Shown here: in pieces, positions 24,968 to 31,922 of the stretch
How the letters are laid out: every line of letters begins with the position of its first letter
How positions within the stretch are numbered: the first letter of the stretch is position 1
From: Roseateles sp. XES5
Lineage (GTDB): Bacteria > Pseudomonadota > Alphaproteobacteria > Rhizobiales > Rhizobiaceae
Direction: 5' to 3'
Assembly (NCBI RefSeq): GCF_020535545.1
Contig: NZ_CP084755.1
Coordinates: forward strand, 38,923-102,922
DNA: 64,000 nucleotides
Notes under the pieces: model-generated
The model's database searches: none
Seen by the model: the letters and a program-made list of their open reading frames with translations, nothing else
Told to the model about the DNA's origin: nothing
Made by a program: the position numbers and the translations under genes

Positions 24968-25258
24968 GGTCGAGGCTCCAAAAGATAGAGCGTAAGATTA
25001 CGCCCGCTCAACGGCATCCGGACGGACCGCAACCGCCGCTGACCTATTCTCCGGCTCTCGACCGTGACCAGGGCAGTTGGTGACTGCTTGCAGATTGATT
25101 GTAAAATGCCTATTTTACGAGAAATTACGGCGAAATCGCTGGTTCAAACGCATGGGCGACGGTCAGAACCGGTTGACGAGCGAGGCCCATGACACTATGT
25201 TGAGAGCTAACAACTAACCCAGCATCCTGAGAGACATGGGCTCCGGGCGGTTGGGGGG

Positions 25259-25285
25259 AAAAAGCCGGCGCAAGCCGGTTTTTTT
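25259..25285 (+). terminator. Intrinsic terminator-like hairpin directly before the NYN gene
   Basis: AAAAAGCCGGC-GCAA-GCCGGTTTTTTT, a strong stem with GCAA loop and seven T. It sits immediately 5' of the next ORF (first ATG at 25286), so it may be an attenuator rather than the end of an upstream gene. The 318-bp gap 24968-25285 also contains GTAAAATGCCTATTTTAC (25099-25116), an inverted repeat. Confidence 0.8.
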
Positions 25286-26281
25286 ATGTCTTGGGGGCAA
25301 GGAGTGCCGGCGTTAAGAACACGCGTCTATATCGACGGCTACAATCTTTATTACGGCTGCCTGCGCAAGACGGCGTTCAAATGGCTTGACGTCCTGGGCC
25401 TGTTCGAGACGCAAATTCTGCCGACAATCCTCTATCGCGCGGCGCCGGAAGCCGATCCGGCAACAATGGCCCTGCATCCGGACTGCGCGATCAAGTATTT
25501 CACCGCCAAGATCATCGAGAGTGCTTCCAAGGGCGAGGATTCGGTCTCGTCGCAGGCCCACTATCACAATGCGCTGACGTCGCATTGCGGCGGCCGGCTT
25601 TCTTTCGTGATGGGTCACTATTCCCTCTACAAGGCCAACCAGCATATTGTTCCAGCCGACGACCCGAAACGGTGGCCGCGCGATTGCGACAAGATCCAGG
25701 TCTGGAAGCTGGAGGAGAAGCAGTCGGATGTGAATCTGGCGCTCCAGCTTTATGATGACGCCCTGAGCGGAGAGATCGACCAGGTGGTGCTCGTCACCAA
25801 CGATACGGACCTTGCGCCGGCCCTGGAAATGCTGGAGGCGCGTTGCCCGCAAATTGTCCGCGGCCTGGTTATACCGACCCGCAAGGTTGGCGCTGGTGGC
25901 GACCTCGAGCGGGAAGCCAATGTCTCGCTGGCAAAGCTGGCCCATTGGGTCCGGCGGCATATCACGGAGGACGAACTGCGCGCGTCGCAACTGCCGGATG
26001 TCGTCCCTGGCCGACGCCGTGCGAGCATAAAGCCGCATTCATGGTATGCGAAGCCGCACCATCTCGCGACAATGCTGGACATGGCCCGCCCGGTGCTGCG
26101 CACCGATGGCGAAATCCTGAAATGGGCGCGCCAAGCAAACGCCCATCTCGGCGGTCGGCGGCCGATCGACCTGATTGAGACGGATGCTGGCGCGGTGGAA
26201 GTCTTCGACTACATCGACGCCTATATTCGCGGCCAGCTCGACAAGGTGGGCGATCGGGACGGTTTGTCCTCGAAATCCTAA
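25286..26281 (+). CDS. NYN-domain nuclease-like protein fused to a DUF2384 (Xre/MbcA/ParS) toxin-binding domain
   Basis: About 331 residues. The N-terminal NYN/PIN-like domain has the acidic positions VYIDGYNLYYG (near residue 17), SDVNLALQLYDDAL and LVTNDTDLAPALEML (about 171-177), as in LabA/HspA-type proteins and Mg2+-dependent RNases. The C-terminus, ILKWARQANAHLGGRRPIDL then ETDAGAVEVFDYIDAY, matches the DUF2384 domain that antitoxins of ParST/Res-Xre systems use to bind toxins. The start is uncertain: the ATG at 25286 abuts a terminator, and an AAGGAG lies at about 25300 before a non-start TTA codon. The role is unknown; RNA cleavage is inferred. Confidence 0.75.
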   Translation: MSWGQGVPALRTRVYIDGYNLYYGCLRKTAFKWLDVLGLFETQILPTILYRAAPEADPATMALHPDCAIKYFTAKIIESASKGEDSVSSQAHYHNALTSHCGGRLSFVMGHYSLYKANQHIVPADDPKRWPRDCDKIQVWKLEEKQSDVNLALQLYDDALSGEIDQVVLVTNDTDLAPALEMLEARCPQIVRGLVIPTRKVGAGGDLEREANVSLAKLAHWVRRHITEDELRASQLPDVVPGRRRASIKPHSWYAKPHHLATMLDMARPVLRTDGEILKWARQANAHLGGRRPIDLIETDAGAVEVFDYIDAYIRGQLDKVGDRDGLSSKS

Positions 26282-26334
26282 TAGCTATGGGCGGGAAGGG
26301 AGTTCGAGGGGCGGGGCTTTGGGGCGCCCTTCGT

Positions 26335-26369
26335 CCTGGACCGCGCCGCTCGATGCGGCGAGGGGCAGG
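26335..26369. repeat. TCGAT-loop hairpin, copy 3
   Basis: Inner stem GCCGC-TCGAT-GCGGC (26345-26359) with outer arms CCTG/CAGG, preceded by the same GGGCGGGAAGGG...TTCGAGGGG tract seen before copies 1 and 2. It lies in the gap between the NYN gene and the end of the DUF932 gene. Confidence 0.7.
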
Positions 26370-26414
26370 CACACGGCCACCGGAGCTGACCGAACTCGCG
26401 GTTTCGCAAATGCA

Positions 26415-26448
26415 AAGGGACGCCCGACCTTACGGCCAGGCGTCCCTT
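26415..26448. terminator. Terminator-like hairpin between convergent genes
   Basis: AAGGGACGCC (26415-26424) pairs perfectly with GGCGTCCCTT (26439-26448). It lies just past the stop codon of the minus-strand DUF932 gene, and downstream of the plus-strand NYN gene. T-tracts are short on both strands. Confidence 0.5.
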
Positions 26449-26469
26449 CAGCAACAATAGATGCGATGC

Positions 26470-27318
26470 TTACGCCTTCAGCGCGGCCATCCTTTCTCCG
26501 AGCAGCCACAGGGCCTTGTTGAGCTTGATATCCTGATCGATGCCGTTGACGGCACGGGAGGTTGCACGGCGCGGCCTGCCGAGATCGTCGCGGCCGACGC
26601 CGCGCAAACCACCCTTGATCGCGTTCTCCTGCACCACGTTCCACGTCGTCCACAGATCGCTGGCGCGGTCGTCGTGACGGCGCGGGACAAGCAACTGCTC
26701 CGGCTTGATCGGCGTGGTCGTCTCGCCTTCATTGTCTCCAAAGCGGAGAACATGGGCGGCATCTGCCAGAATTCTCGCCTCCTCGGGGTTCATGCGCATG
26801 GTCGACCAATCCTGCGGAGCGGCAAGGGTGCGTTCGGCCTCACCGAGAACGCGATAGGTTCCCTCGATGACCTTGTGCTGCACGTCCCCGGAATGGCGGA
26901 CCTTGATGGCGTCGATGGTGCCGGTCTGCGTCACGAGGGAATTGAGGCACCGCACCCGGAAAAGCCCGGCCATCAGTTCGTAGGCGCTGGTGCCGTCATT
27001 GGCGTTCTTCAGGAGGATTTCGCAGACGGTATCGCCGACATTATAGACCTTGCCGTCATCGACACGGCGCATTCGAATAAGGTGCTTGGTGAAATCGGCC
27101 TTGCCTTCGGTGCGGCTGCGGGACTGCTTGGCGCCGACCGGCATGAATCCCTCGTTCATGAGGCCGCGCAACACCTCGATGGTCGGGATGGGTTTGAAAC
27201 GCTCGGACCGGCTCTCATGGGCGGTCACGGCAAAGATCGACGGCGCGATGCGGCGCATTTCGGTTTCGGTCAAGGCGCGGCCGGTGTCGAAACGGGCGGT
27301 CTCGGTGTAGATGCTCAT
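26470..27318 (-). CDS. DUF932-family protein
   Basis: 282-residue protein of the DUF932 family: ESRSERFKPIPTIEVLRGLM, a central HLIRMRRVDDGKVYNVGDT, and LFRVRCLNSLVTQTGTID with a C-terminal WTTWNVVQENAIKGGLRG. These proteins (YubP-like) are carried by many conjugative plasmids and phages, and some are tied to plasmid anti-defence or stability loci; no biochemical role is certain. The ATG at 27318 follows AGGAGACAGAC. The longer frame reaching 27666 runs through repeat copy C and is rejected. Confidence 0.85.
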   Translation of the reverse strand: MSIYTETARFDTGRALTETEMRRIAPSIFAVTAHESRSERFKPIPTIEVLRGLMNEGFMPVGAKQSRSRTEGKADFTKHLIRMRRVDDGKVYNVGDTVCEILLKNANDGTSAYELMAGLFRVRCLNSLVTQTGTIDAIKVRHSGDVQHKVIEGTYRVLGEAERTLAAPQDWSTMRMNPEEARILADAAHVLRFGDNEGETTTPIKPEQLLVPRRHDDRASDLWTTWNVVQENAIKGGLRGVGRDDLGRPRRATSRAVNGIDQDIKLNKALWLLGERMAALKA

Positions 27319-27339
27319 TGTCTGTCTCCTGTTTTTCCC

Positions 27340-27741
27340 CGTTTCCCGAAGGGGAAGCCCCCTTGGGCGAAGCCTCCCCGGTCTTTCCGGGGGAATGGCC
27401 TCTGACATTCCCCCGGACGGAGCGGGGAGGGCGAAAGCCCGCCCTGCGGCGACGGCCGGTCGGGTCAAGGGGTCGTGACGGGGAAAAAACGGAAGGTTCG
27501 GCCGCAGGCGGAAAGCCGTTTTTTTTGCCGGCGCGACAAGCGGCTCCGCCGCGCCTGCCCCTTGATCCGAACGGCCGGCGCTGTCATGGGGCGGAAACAG
27601 TGATGCGGCCCGTCGCCGGGCCTCAGTGCCGGGGGCATAGCCACCGACTGGACAAGCGATCGTCACCGGGATCGGCGGAGACGGCCGAAGGCCGGCTTCG
27701 TGCTTCGCATAGAGCGCGGCCGACCGGAACGGGCGGTGGCC
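27340..27741 (-). repeat. 401-bp structured repeat, copy C
   Basis: Third copy, one base longer than A and B because the T tract before GCCGGCGCGAC has one extra T. Small differences: GGCTCCGCCGCGCC for GGCTGTGCCGCGCC, and GAAGGCCGGCTTC for GCAGGCTGGCTCC. The latter keeps base pairing (GAAGGCCGGCTTC is palindromic). It ends 21 bp upstream of the DUF932 start. Confidence 0.93.
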
Positions 27742-27753
27742 GACAAATTGCGG

Positions 27754-28071
27754 TCAGGATGGTTTCTTCGAGAGGAGATTAAAGAGCTGCGCGATGACGT
27801 CGGTGGTGTAAACCTGTTCCCCGTCGCGCTCGTAGCTGGAATTCGAGATCCGGGACTCGACATAGACGAGATCGCCCGGCCCGACATTTTCTTCGATCCA
27901 CTCGGCCTGCTTCCTGTCGAGGATCGTCACCTGTGCCCAGTCGGTGGCGGTTTTTCGATCGCCGTCGGCCTGCCATTCGCGATTGGTGGCGATGTTCACC
28001 TTTAGCACATTCTTGAGCTTTATAATGTTGCCGACGTGGCCAAGCAGGGTGTGCCGGTTGACAGTTCGCAT
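27754..28071 (-). CDS. Single-stranded DNA-binding protein (SSB-like)
   Basis: 105-residue OB-fold protein: MRTVNRHTLLGHVGNIIKLKNVLKVNIATNRE split by a typical SSB pattern, then WAQVTILDRKQAEWIEENVGPGDLVYVESRI, TDVIAQLFNLL. It lacks the long acidic C-terminal tail of chromosomal SSB, as many plasmid SSBs do. It would protect single-stranded plasmid DNA after entry or during replication. The start is the only reasonable ATG. The gene lies just upstream of repeat copy C on the same strand. Confidence 0.8.
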   Translation of the reverse strand: MRTVNRHTLLGHVGNIIKLKNVLKVNIATNREWQADGDRKTATDWAQVTILDRKQAEWIEENVGPGDLVYVESRISNSSYERDGEQVYTTDVIAQLFNLLSKKPS

Positions 28072-28104
28072 GGATTTAAACCTTCCTTAACCGCTGAAAT
28101 CCGG

Positions 28105-28614
28105 TTATTTGTGCAACTCGAACCAATGCCGCTCGGTTTGGCCAGAGGTGTCATTCTTGATGTCGAAGAAGTAAGGCTCTGACCTGAGCGGTCGAGACAT
28201 GGAGACCGTTTGTATGCAGCTCCGCTGCCGATCAGAGTTATAGAGACCGTGCGTATTGCCCTGGCAAACGTTGACTGTCTTGACGCACAGATCGCCTTCC
28301 CTGGCGAAGCCGTTGCGGTCCCTGCTGCTCCCGACCTGATAGCCCTCCGGGCACTCCGCATATCTCTGATAGCCCGGCTCTCTCGTTCCTCCTTCCGGGC
28401 AGATCGGCCAGTCGAAGCCCGGTTTCTTCATCGCGGAGATCAGCCGGTTCATCGGCGGATGGCAGGCGGGCACGCCCCTCCAGGACGGGTTGGAAGACGA
28501 AGCACACAACAGAACCTCGCAGCCCCATTCGCTCGCTGTAGCGGGCGTGGGCAGGACGACGGCCGCCAGAAGGATTCCGGCGATGACGTTGGCAGGCGTG
28601 GCGTTGGCTGACAT
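28105..28614 (-). CDS. Exported cysteine-rich protein, TrbM-like
   Basis: About 169 residues. It has an N-terminal signal peptide (hydrophobic stretch with LPTPATASE cleavage region), then EWGCEVLLCASSSNPSWRG and CHPPMNRLISAMKK, followed by further cysteines. The EWGCEVLLC...C..P motif fits the TrbM/KikA-type periplasmic proteins of conjugation systems. I chose the ATG at 28614; ATGs at 28638 and 28629 are possible. It diverges from the HTH gene, with a perfect regulon palindrome in the shared promoter. It is separated from the virB operon by about 21 kb of cargo. Confidence 0.65.
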   Translation of the reverse strand: MSANATPANVIAGILLAAVVLPTPATASEWGCEVLLCASSSNPSWRGVPACHPPMNRLISAMKKPGFDWPICPEGGTREPGYQRYAECPEGYQVGSSRDRNGFAREGDLCVKTVNVCQGNTHGLYNSDRQRSCIQTVSMSRPLRSEPYFFDIKNDTSGQTERHWFELHK

Positions 28615-28645
28615 CGGCAACTCTCTCATCAAAAACACGAACGAG

Positions 28646-28659
28646 TAAACTATAGTTTA
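28646..28659. promoter_or_regulatory. Regulon palindrome copy 3 (HTH gene / TrbM-like gene)
   Basis: TAAACTATAGTTTA, the perfect 14-bp palindrome. It ends 4 bp before the ATG of the HTH gene and lies 31 bp from the divergent exported-protein gene. A protein bound here would block both promoters, so autoregulation is likely. Confidence 0.85.
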
Positions 28660-28663
28660 TCCT

Positions 28664-28930
28664 ATGGCACCGAGCAAACGCAAGAAGGCCGATACAGACC
28701 TTGGGACGATGATCCTGCGAAACATGGCGATCGTCATGGAGCGTGAGCGGGAGAAGCGCGGCCTGACGAAGAAGGAGTTGGTGAAGCTTTGCGAGATCAC
28801 CACGCCTTATTATTTTAGGATTCTCGACGCTACGGCGAATCCGTCCCTTCAGGTCATCACGCGGATCAGCACCAATCTAAAGGTGCCTCTGCAAGATCTG
28901 ATGCTCGGGATGAAATCGGACGACAGTTGA
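28664..28930 (+). CDS. Small XRE-type HTH regulator, candidate master repressor of transfer
   Basis: 88-residue DNA-binding protein. It has a basic N-terminus (MAPSKRKKADTD), a helical ILRNMAIVMEREREKRGLTK segment, and a lambda-repressor-like helix-turn-helix with KKELVKLCEITTPYYFRILD and ATANPSLQVITRISTNLKVP. The ATG lies only 4 bp after a perfect TAAACTATAGTTTA palindrome, so the message may be nearly leaderless and the gene self-repressed. The same palindrome recurs before transfer genes across the window, which makes this the natural regulator (inference; no binding is shown). Confidence 0.8.
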   Translation: MAPSKRKKADTDLGTMILRNMAIVMEREREKRGLTKKELVKLCEITTPYYFRILDATANPSLQVITRISTNLKVPLQDLMLGMKSDDS

Positions 28931-28983
28931 ATCTCGCGGTTACCTCCGCCTCGATTGCCCCAATGATATCGTTGCGCACGACG

Positions 28984-28997
28984 TAAATTATAATTTA
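28984..28997. promoter_or_regulatory. Regulon palindrome copy 4
   Basis: TAAATTATAATTTA, a perfect palindrome of the same class, 47 bp before the next plus-strand gene. Confidence 0.8.
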
Positions 28998-29044
28998 TCG
29001 TCATCCATCATATTCACGGCTCGAACTTTGCGTTCGAGCCAATT

Positions 29045-29485
29045 GTGGGATGGCGAATTTTGAAATATCGGCTGATGTCGGCGCTGGTGTTCACAGCGTC
29101 AACCGCATGGGCTGCGGACAATCCGATGTGGCGTGGCGGTTTCACCTGGTCCTGCACATTTTCCTCGGTCATTCGATGCGAGCGAGCGACCGATTGCGCG
29201 TCGAGCGGGGAGGGCGGCAAGATCCAGATAGCCTATCGCGAGAACCAACTGGTCGACCCAGAAGGAAAGACCCATTCGATCAAGCGCCACTATGTGCAGA
29301 TCGTCGCTGGCAGCCCTATCGGCAGCGAGGTGAAAATCGAACTCGATACAAACGAGGTCATCTGGCTGTCGCCGGCCGATGCGGCGGGGACATTTTCCGA
29401 CAACTGGATCGGTGCGATGCTATCGCCGAAGGCCGGCGTGATCGTGCAGGAGCTTCGGCCGCTCATCTGCCAGCCGGTGAGATAG
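29045..29485 (+). CDS. Exported hypothetical protein, transfer-associated
   Basis: About 146 residues with an N-terminal signal peptide (SALVFTASTAWAADNP, cleavage after AWA) and a periplasmic domain containing three cysteines (WSCTFSSVIRCERATDC) and a C-terminal LRPLICQPVR. The family is not recognised. The start is uncertain: GTG 29045, TTG 29057 or ATG 29075. A regulon palindrome lies upstream, which ties it to the transfer regulon together with the divergent TrbM-like gene. Confidence 0.6.
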   Translation: MGWRILKYRLMSALVFTASTAWAADNPMWRGGFTWSCTFSSVIRCERATDCASSGEGGKIQIAYRENQLVDPEGKTHSIKRHYVQIVAGSPIGSEVKIELDTNEVIWLSPADAAGTFSDNWIGAMLSPKAGVIVQELRPLICQPVR

Positions 29486-29496
29486 CGCGGTCGCCT

Positions 29497-29940
29497 CTAG
29501 TGGCTGTGCCAGCCGAGATCGGTGTGGGTGAAGTCGTCGCCTTTGTACGCAATGCGGGTTCGGTAAGCCCGTGCGCAAGCATAGGTGAAACAGTCGCCCA
29601 TGTTCAGCTTGGCGGGATGGTTCATGATCTTGCCGAACAGCTGCGCGGCATCGAGGGCTTTGGCGCCCACGTCGCCAGAAATCATCGCCTCCTTGCAGTC
29701 GAGGTCGGATATGAACTGGTCGACAAGGCGCCGCGCCTTTTCCATCATTTCGGATGTGGCCGGCCTGTCACGACCAGAAGCTTCGGCGAGCCGGCGCGTG
29801 AGCGACAAGGTCGCCTCCATGCGCACGACCGCCGAGATGTAATAGGGGCCGCCATCCTCCTCAAGCCGATCGATCGAGGTAGCGGCATCCTCCTCCGCCG
29901 CGAGAATGGCGACAACGACCGAGGCATCGATAAAGAGCAT
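29497..29940 (-). CDS. vapC: PIN-domain toxin VapC
   Basis: 147-residue PIN ribonuclease toxin. It starts MLFIDASVVVAILAAEEDA, with the first catalytic Asp at residue 5 and an ISAVVRMEATLSL segment carrying the conserved Glu. Near the end are MNHPAKLNMGDCFTYACAR and TRIAYKGDDFTHTDL, with the last conserved acids. The ATG at 29940 overlaps the antitoxin stop, so toxin translation depends on antitoxin translation. It probably cleaves tRNA or rRNA when released from VapB and would stabilise the plasmid by post-segregational killing. Confidence 0.9.
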   Translation of the reverse strand: MLFIDASVVVAILAAEEDAATSIDRLEEDGGPYYISAVVRMEATLSLTRRLAEASGRDRPATSEMMEKARRLVDQFISDLDCKEAMISGDVGAKALDAAQLFGKIMNHPAKLNMGDCFTYACARAYRTRIAYKGDDFTHTDLGWHSH

Positions 29941-30179
29941 CAGTCTTCGCCCCACATTTCATCGGTTTCCTGCTTGTGATCGCCAGGCGCAAAGGGTCCG
30001 ACTTCGCGGGCCATTGCGAGGGACTTTGCCAGCCGCTCGCGGACCGGCAAAGCGGCCCGGCGTTTTGCGATCTCGTGTTTCAGAGCGTCCTTGACCGCAT
30101 CCACCTTGCTGGATTTGGTGATGCTGATAAGCTCTTCCGTGAGCCGGTCGACCTCGGGGTCTTTGATATAGAGCGGCAT
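29940..30179 (-). CDS. vapB: Antitoxin VapB (Rv0623/PSK type)
   Basis: 79-residue antitoxin MPLYIKDPEVDRLTEELISI..., with the short beta strand plus helix DNA-binding start of type II VapB/PSK antitoxins and a C-terminal MAREVGPFAPGDHKQETDEM that should wrap VapC. The ATG at 30179 is chosen because the region before it holds the repeated operator; the frame continues 10 codons upstream. It is the first gene of the vapBC operon. Confidence 0.88.
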   Translation of the reverse strand: MPLYIKDPEVDRLTEELISITKSSKVDAVKDALKHEIAKRRAALPVRERLAKSLAMAREVGPFAPGDHKQETDEMWGED

Positions 30180-30182
30180 GAC

Positions 30183-30228
30183 AGCATATCCTTTCGAGGA
30201 TATTATCATATCCTGCTTTTCATATCCT
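30183..30228. promoter_or_regulatory. vapBC operator/promoter repeats
   Basis: Three CATATCC units (30183-30189, 30211-30217, 30220-30226) and the complementary AGGATATTATCATATCCT dyad (about 30197-30214) lie just upstream of vapB. Such repeats are where VapBC complexes bind to autorepress. Confidence 0.65.
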
Positions 30229-30285
30229 CGCTAGACAGAACTCCTTAAAGCGAAGAGTTGTGGTTTCCGCCACAGTCCGAATGGA

Positions 30286-31239
30286 TCAACGCTCGTTGTT
30301 ATCGTCCTCGTAGCGCGACCAGTCGTCCTCGGGTGTATAGTATTCGGCTGCGTCGTAGACTTGGGTCTTCTTATAGCGGTCACTCAGACCGACGACAGCT
30401 AGGCGCGAGAGCCCATTTATCTTTAGGCTGCATGCGACACATTCGAACTGATTTGGAAGATATTCCTGTGTTTCGATGATTTCCCCGTCGTCGAGCTTTT
30501 GTGTCGGAGGTGCAACGGGTTCGCCGACGACCAACGCTGTCGAGGAACAGGAAGGACAGTCGACGCGATGGCCGTTATGGCGCGTCGCCCAAATCTCCGC
30601 TTGCGCCTGGAGCGTCAAGCGTTCTCCTTCGGGCTTGCCTTTCCATACCTTGCTGTGGGCTTCGACATCACCTTTGACGGCTTTTGCGCTGTCATCGGCC
30701 GCTGCCTCGATAAGCTTTTTCGCGACCTTGGCTTCGTCCTCACCGAGGAACTCTGGCAGCGTCCCACCCATGGAGGTCAGGAGAACGTTACATATCTGGT
30801 AAAAGCGAGGCTGCCAGCTCGATCCCTTTACGCCTTCGAATGCGAGGTCTCCGGAATGAAGCTCGGCATTGCGCTTGCCTGTATGCACGACGCCGAAGCT
30901 TTCATGCTCCTTTGTGAACTCGGGCAGAATCGCAGAAAGGCGTTTAAAGACCTCGGTGATTGCGATCGACTTGGGCGAGAATTTCTCTTCGAACGGGGTA
31001 AAGCCGAGCGCGTGGTATAGGCTTGACCAACTTCGATCGGTGTCCGCCAAAAGCGCCGGGCTGATATTGGCAAGGGCGGCCCGGGCGAGGAATTCGAGAG
31101 CGAGGCTCGACCAGAGCGCATATTCCCATTCATCGCTATTATAGGTATCCATATGCTGGATGTACCGCTCCGCTTTCGCGTAGAGCGCTTCTGGATCGCA
31201 GGTCGCTGGAGTTGGGCCTGGCGTAACGGTCTGTTTCAA
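30286..31239 (-). CDS. HEPN-like protein with C-terminal zinc ribbon
   Basis: 317 residues, no family that I can name. The N-terminal half is helical (WSSLALEFLARAALANIS...). It contains KRNAELHSGD, in which R123-N124...H128 fits the R(polar)X3H signature of HEPN ribonucleases. The C-terminal part carries two CxxC pairs, CPSC (228/231) and CVAC (267/270), a zinc-ribbon pattern. The gene starts with TTG at 31239, overlapping the upstream dioxygenase stop by 4 bp (TTGA), so the two are coupled. HEPN-Zn proteins are often RNA-targeting effectors in defence. An ATG at residue 30 is an alternative start. Confidence 0.7.
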   Translation of the reverse strand: MKQTVTPGPTPATCDPEALYAKAERYIQHMDTYNSDEWEYALWSSLALEFLARAALANISPALLADTDRSWSSLYHALGFTPFEEKFSPKSIAITEVFKRLSAILPEFTKEHESFGVVHTGKRNAELHSGDLAFEGVKGSSWQPRFYQICNVLLTSMGGTLPEFLGEDEAKVAKKLIEAAADDSAKAVKGDVEAHSKVWKGKPEGERLTLQAQAEIWATRHNGHRVDCPSCSSTALVVGEPVAPPTQKLDDGEIIETQEYLPNQFECVACSLKINGLSRLAVVGLSDRYKKTQVYDAAEYYTPEDDWSRYEDDNNER

Positions 31240-31922
31240 TTAAGCGCTCCCAAATATACACGTTCAATGGATCGATCCTCCCGCCCCGAAGGGATGGGCG
31301 AGCGGGCATGGAGCATCCGCCAGTTGTCGATAACAAGCGTATCCCCTGGCAGCTGCAGGGACACCGAAAGAGGCTCTGCTTCTGCTAACCAGGAACGGAC
31401 CGCGGCATCTGCAGTCTCTCCTATCCGACTTGCCGGCTTCAGGAAAATTTCATCCCATCTGAGAAGGCTATCGCCATCGGCACCTGCCTGAAGGAGTGGC
31501 AGGAGGTCGAAAGTCCCATTTCGCGGTCGGCGCGGCTTAAAGATGGCACGAGCCAGCACGTTACGGCTGATGTCCTCGGTAAGCGTCCGGCCGTCCAGCA
31601 TTAGCGTCGGGACATCTCGATAGCCCACTTTGCAACGAAGGATCAGATAGCGGGGTGGCACGCGCCAATGCGCAAGATCGGTGTGAAAGGGGAAGCGGTC
31701 CAGCCCAAAATTACCGCTATAGGTATTTGGTGTCGATGTTGCCTTCGGTTGAAGGGTTTGCACGAGACCACCTGCCCACGGTGTCAATGGAGTCCCAAGC
31801 GCATCTGCGACGTCGATGGTGTCCAGATTGGGCTCCAATTGAGAGAATAGAGCAAAGCCCTGAGCTTTTATGTCACGTTTTAGTTCGGGGACAATCACCT
31901 TGAACGCGCTCTCGATGGTCAA
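31236..31922 (-). CDS. TauD/TfdA-like Fe(II)/2-oxoglutarate dioxygenase
   Basis: 228-residue enzyme-like protein. It shows RFPFHTDLAHWRVPPRYLIL, with the HxD iron ligands H80 and D82, and VIDNWRMLHARSP, with the distal histidine H205, followed by Arg-rich REDRSIERVYLG that can hold 2-oxoglutarate. It has a compact double-stranded beta-helix layout and is shorter than TauD (about 280). It is the first gene of a two-gene operon with the HEPN-like protein. Its substrate is unknown; modification of an amino acid, nucleobase or small molecule are all possible. Confidence 0.75.
   Translation of the reverse strand: MTIESAFKVIVPELKRDIKAQGFALFSQLEPNLDTIDVADALGTPLTPWAGGLVQTLQPKATSTPNTYSGNFGLDRFPFHTDLAHWRVPPRYLILRCKVGYRDVPTLMLDGRTLTEDISRNVLARAIFKPRRPRNGTFDLLPLLQAGADGDSLLRWDEIFLKPASRIGETADAAVRSWLAEAEPLSVSLQLPGDTLVIDNWRMLHARSPIPSGREDRSIERVYLGALN

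Noticed and set aside
20037..27741. 401-bp units as insertion sequences
   Set aside because: No transposase, no terminal inverted repeats or target duplications that I could see, and a fixed position relative to start codons.
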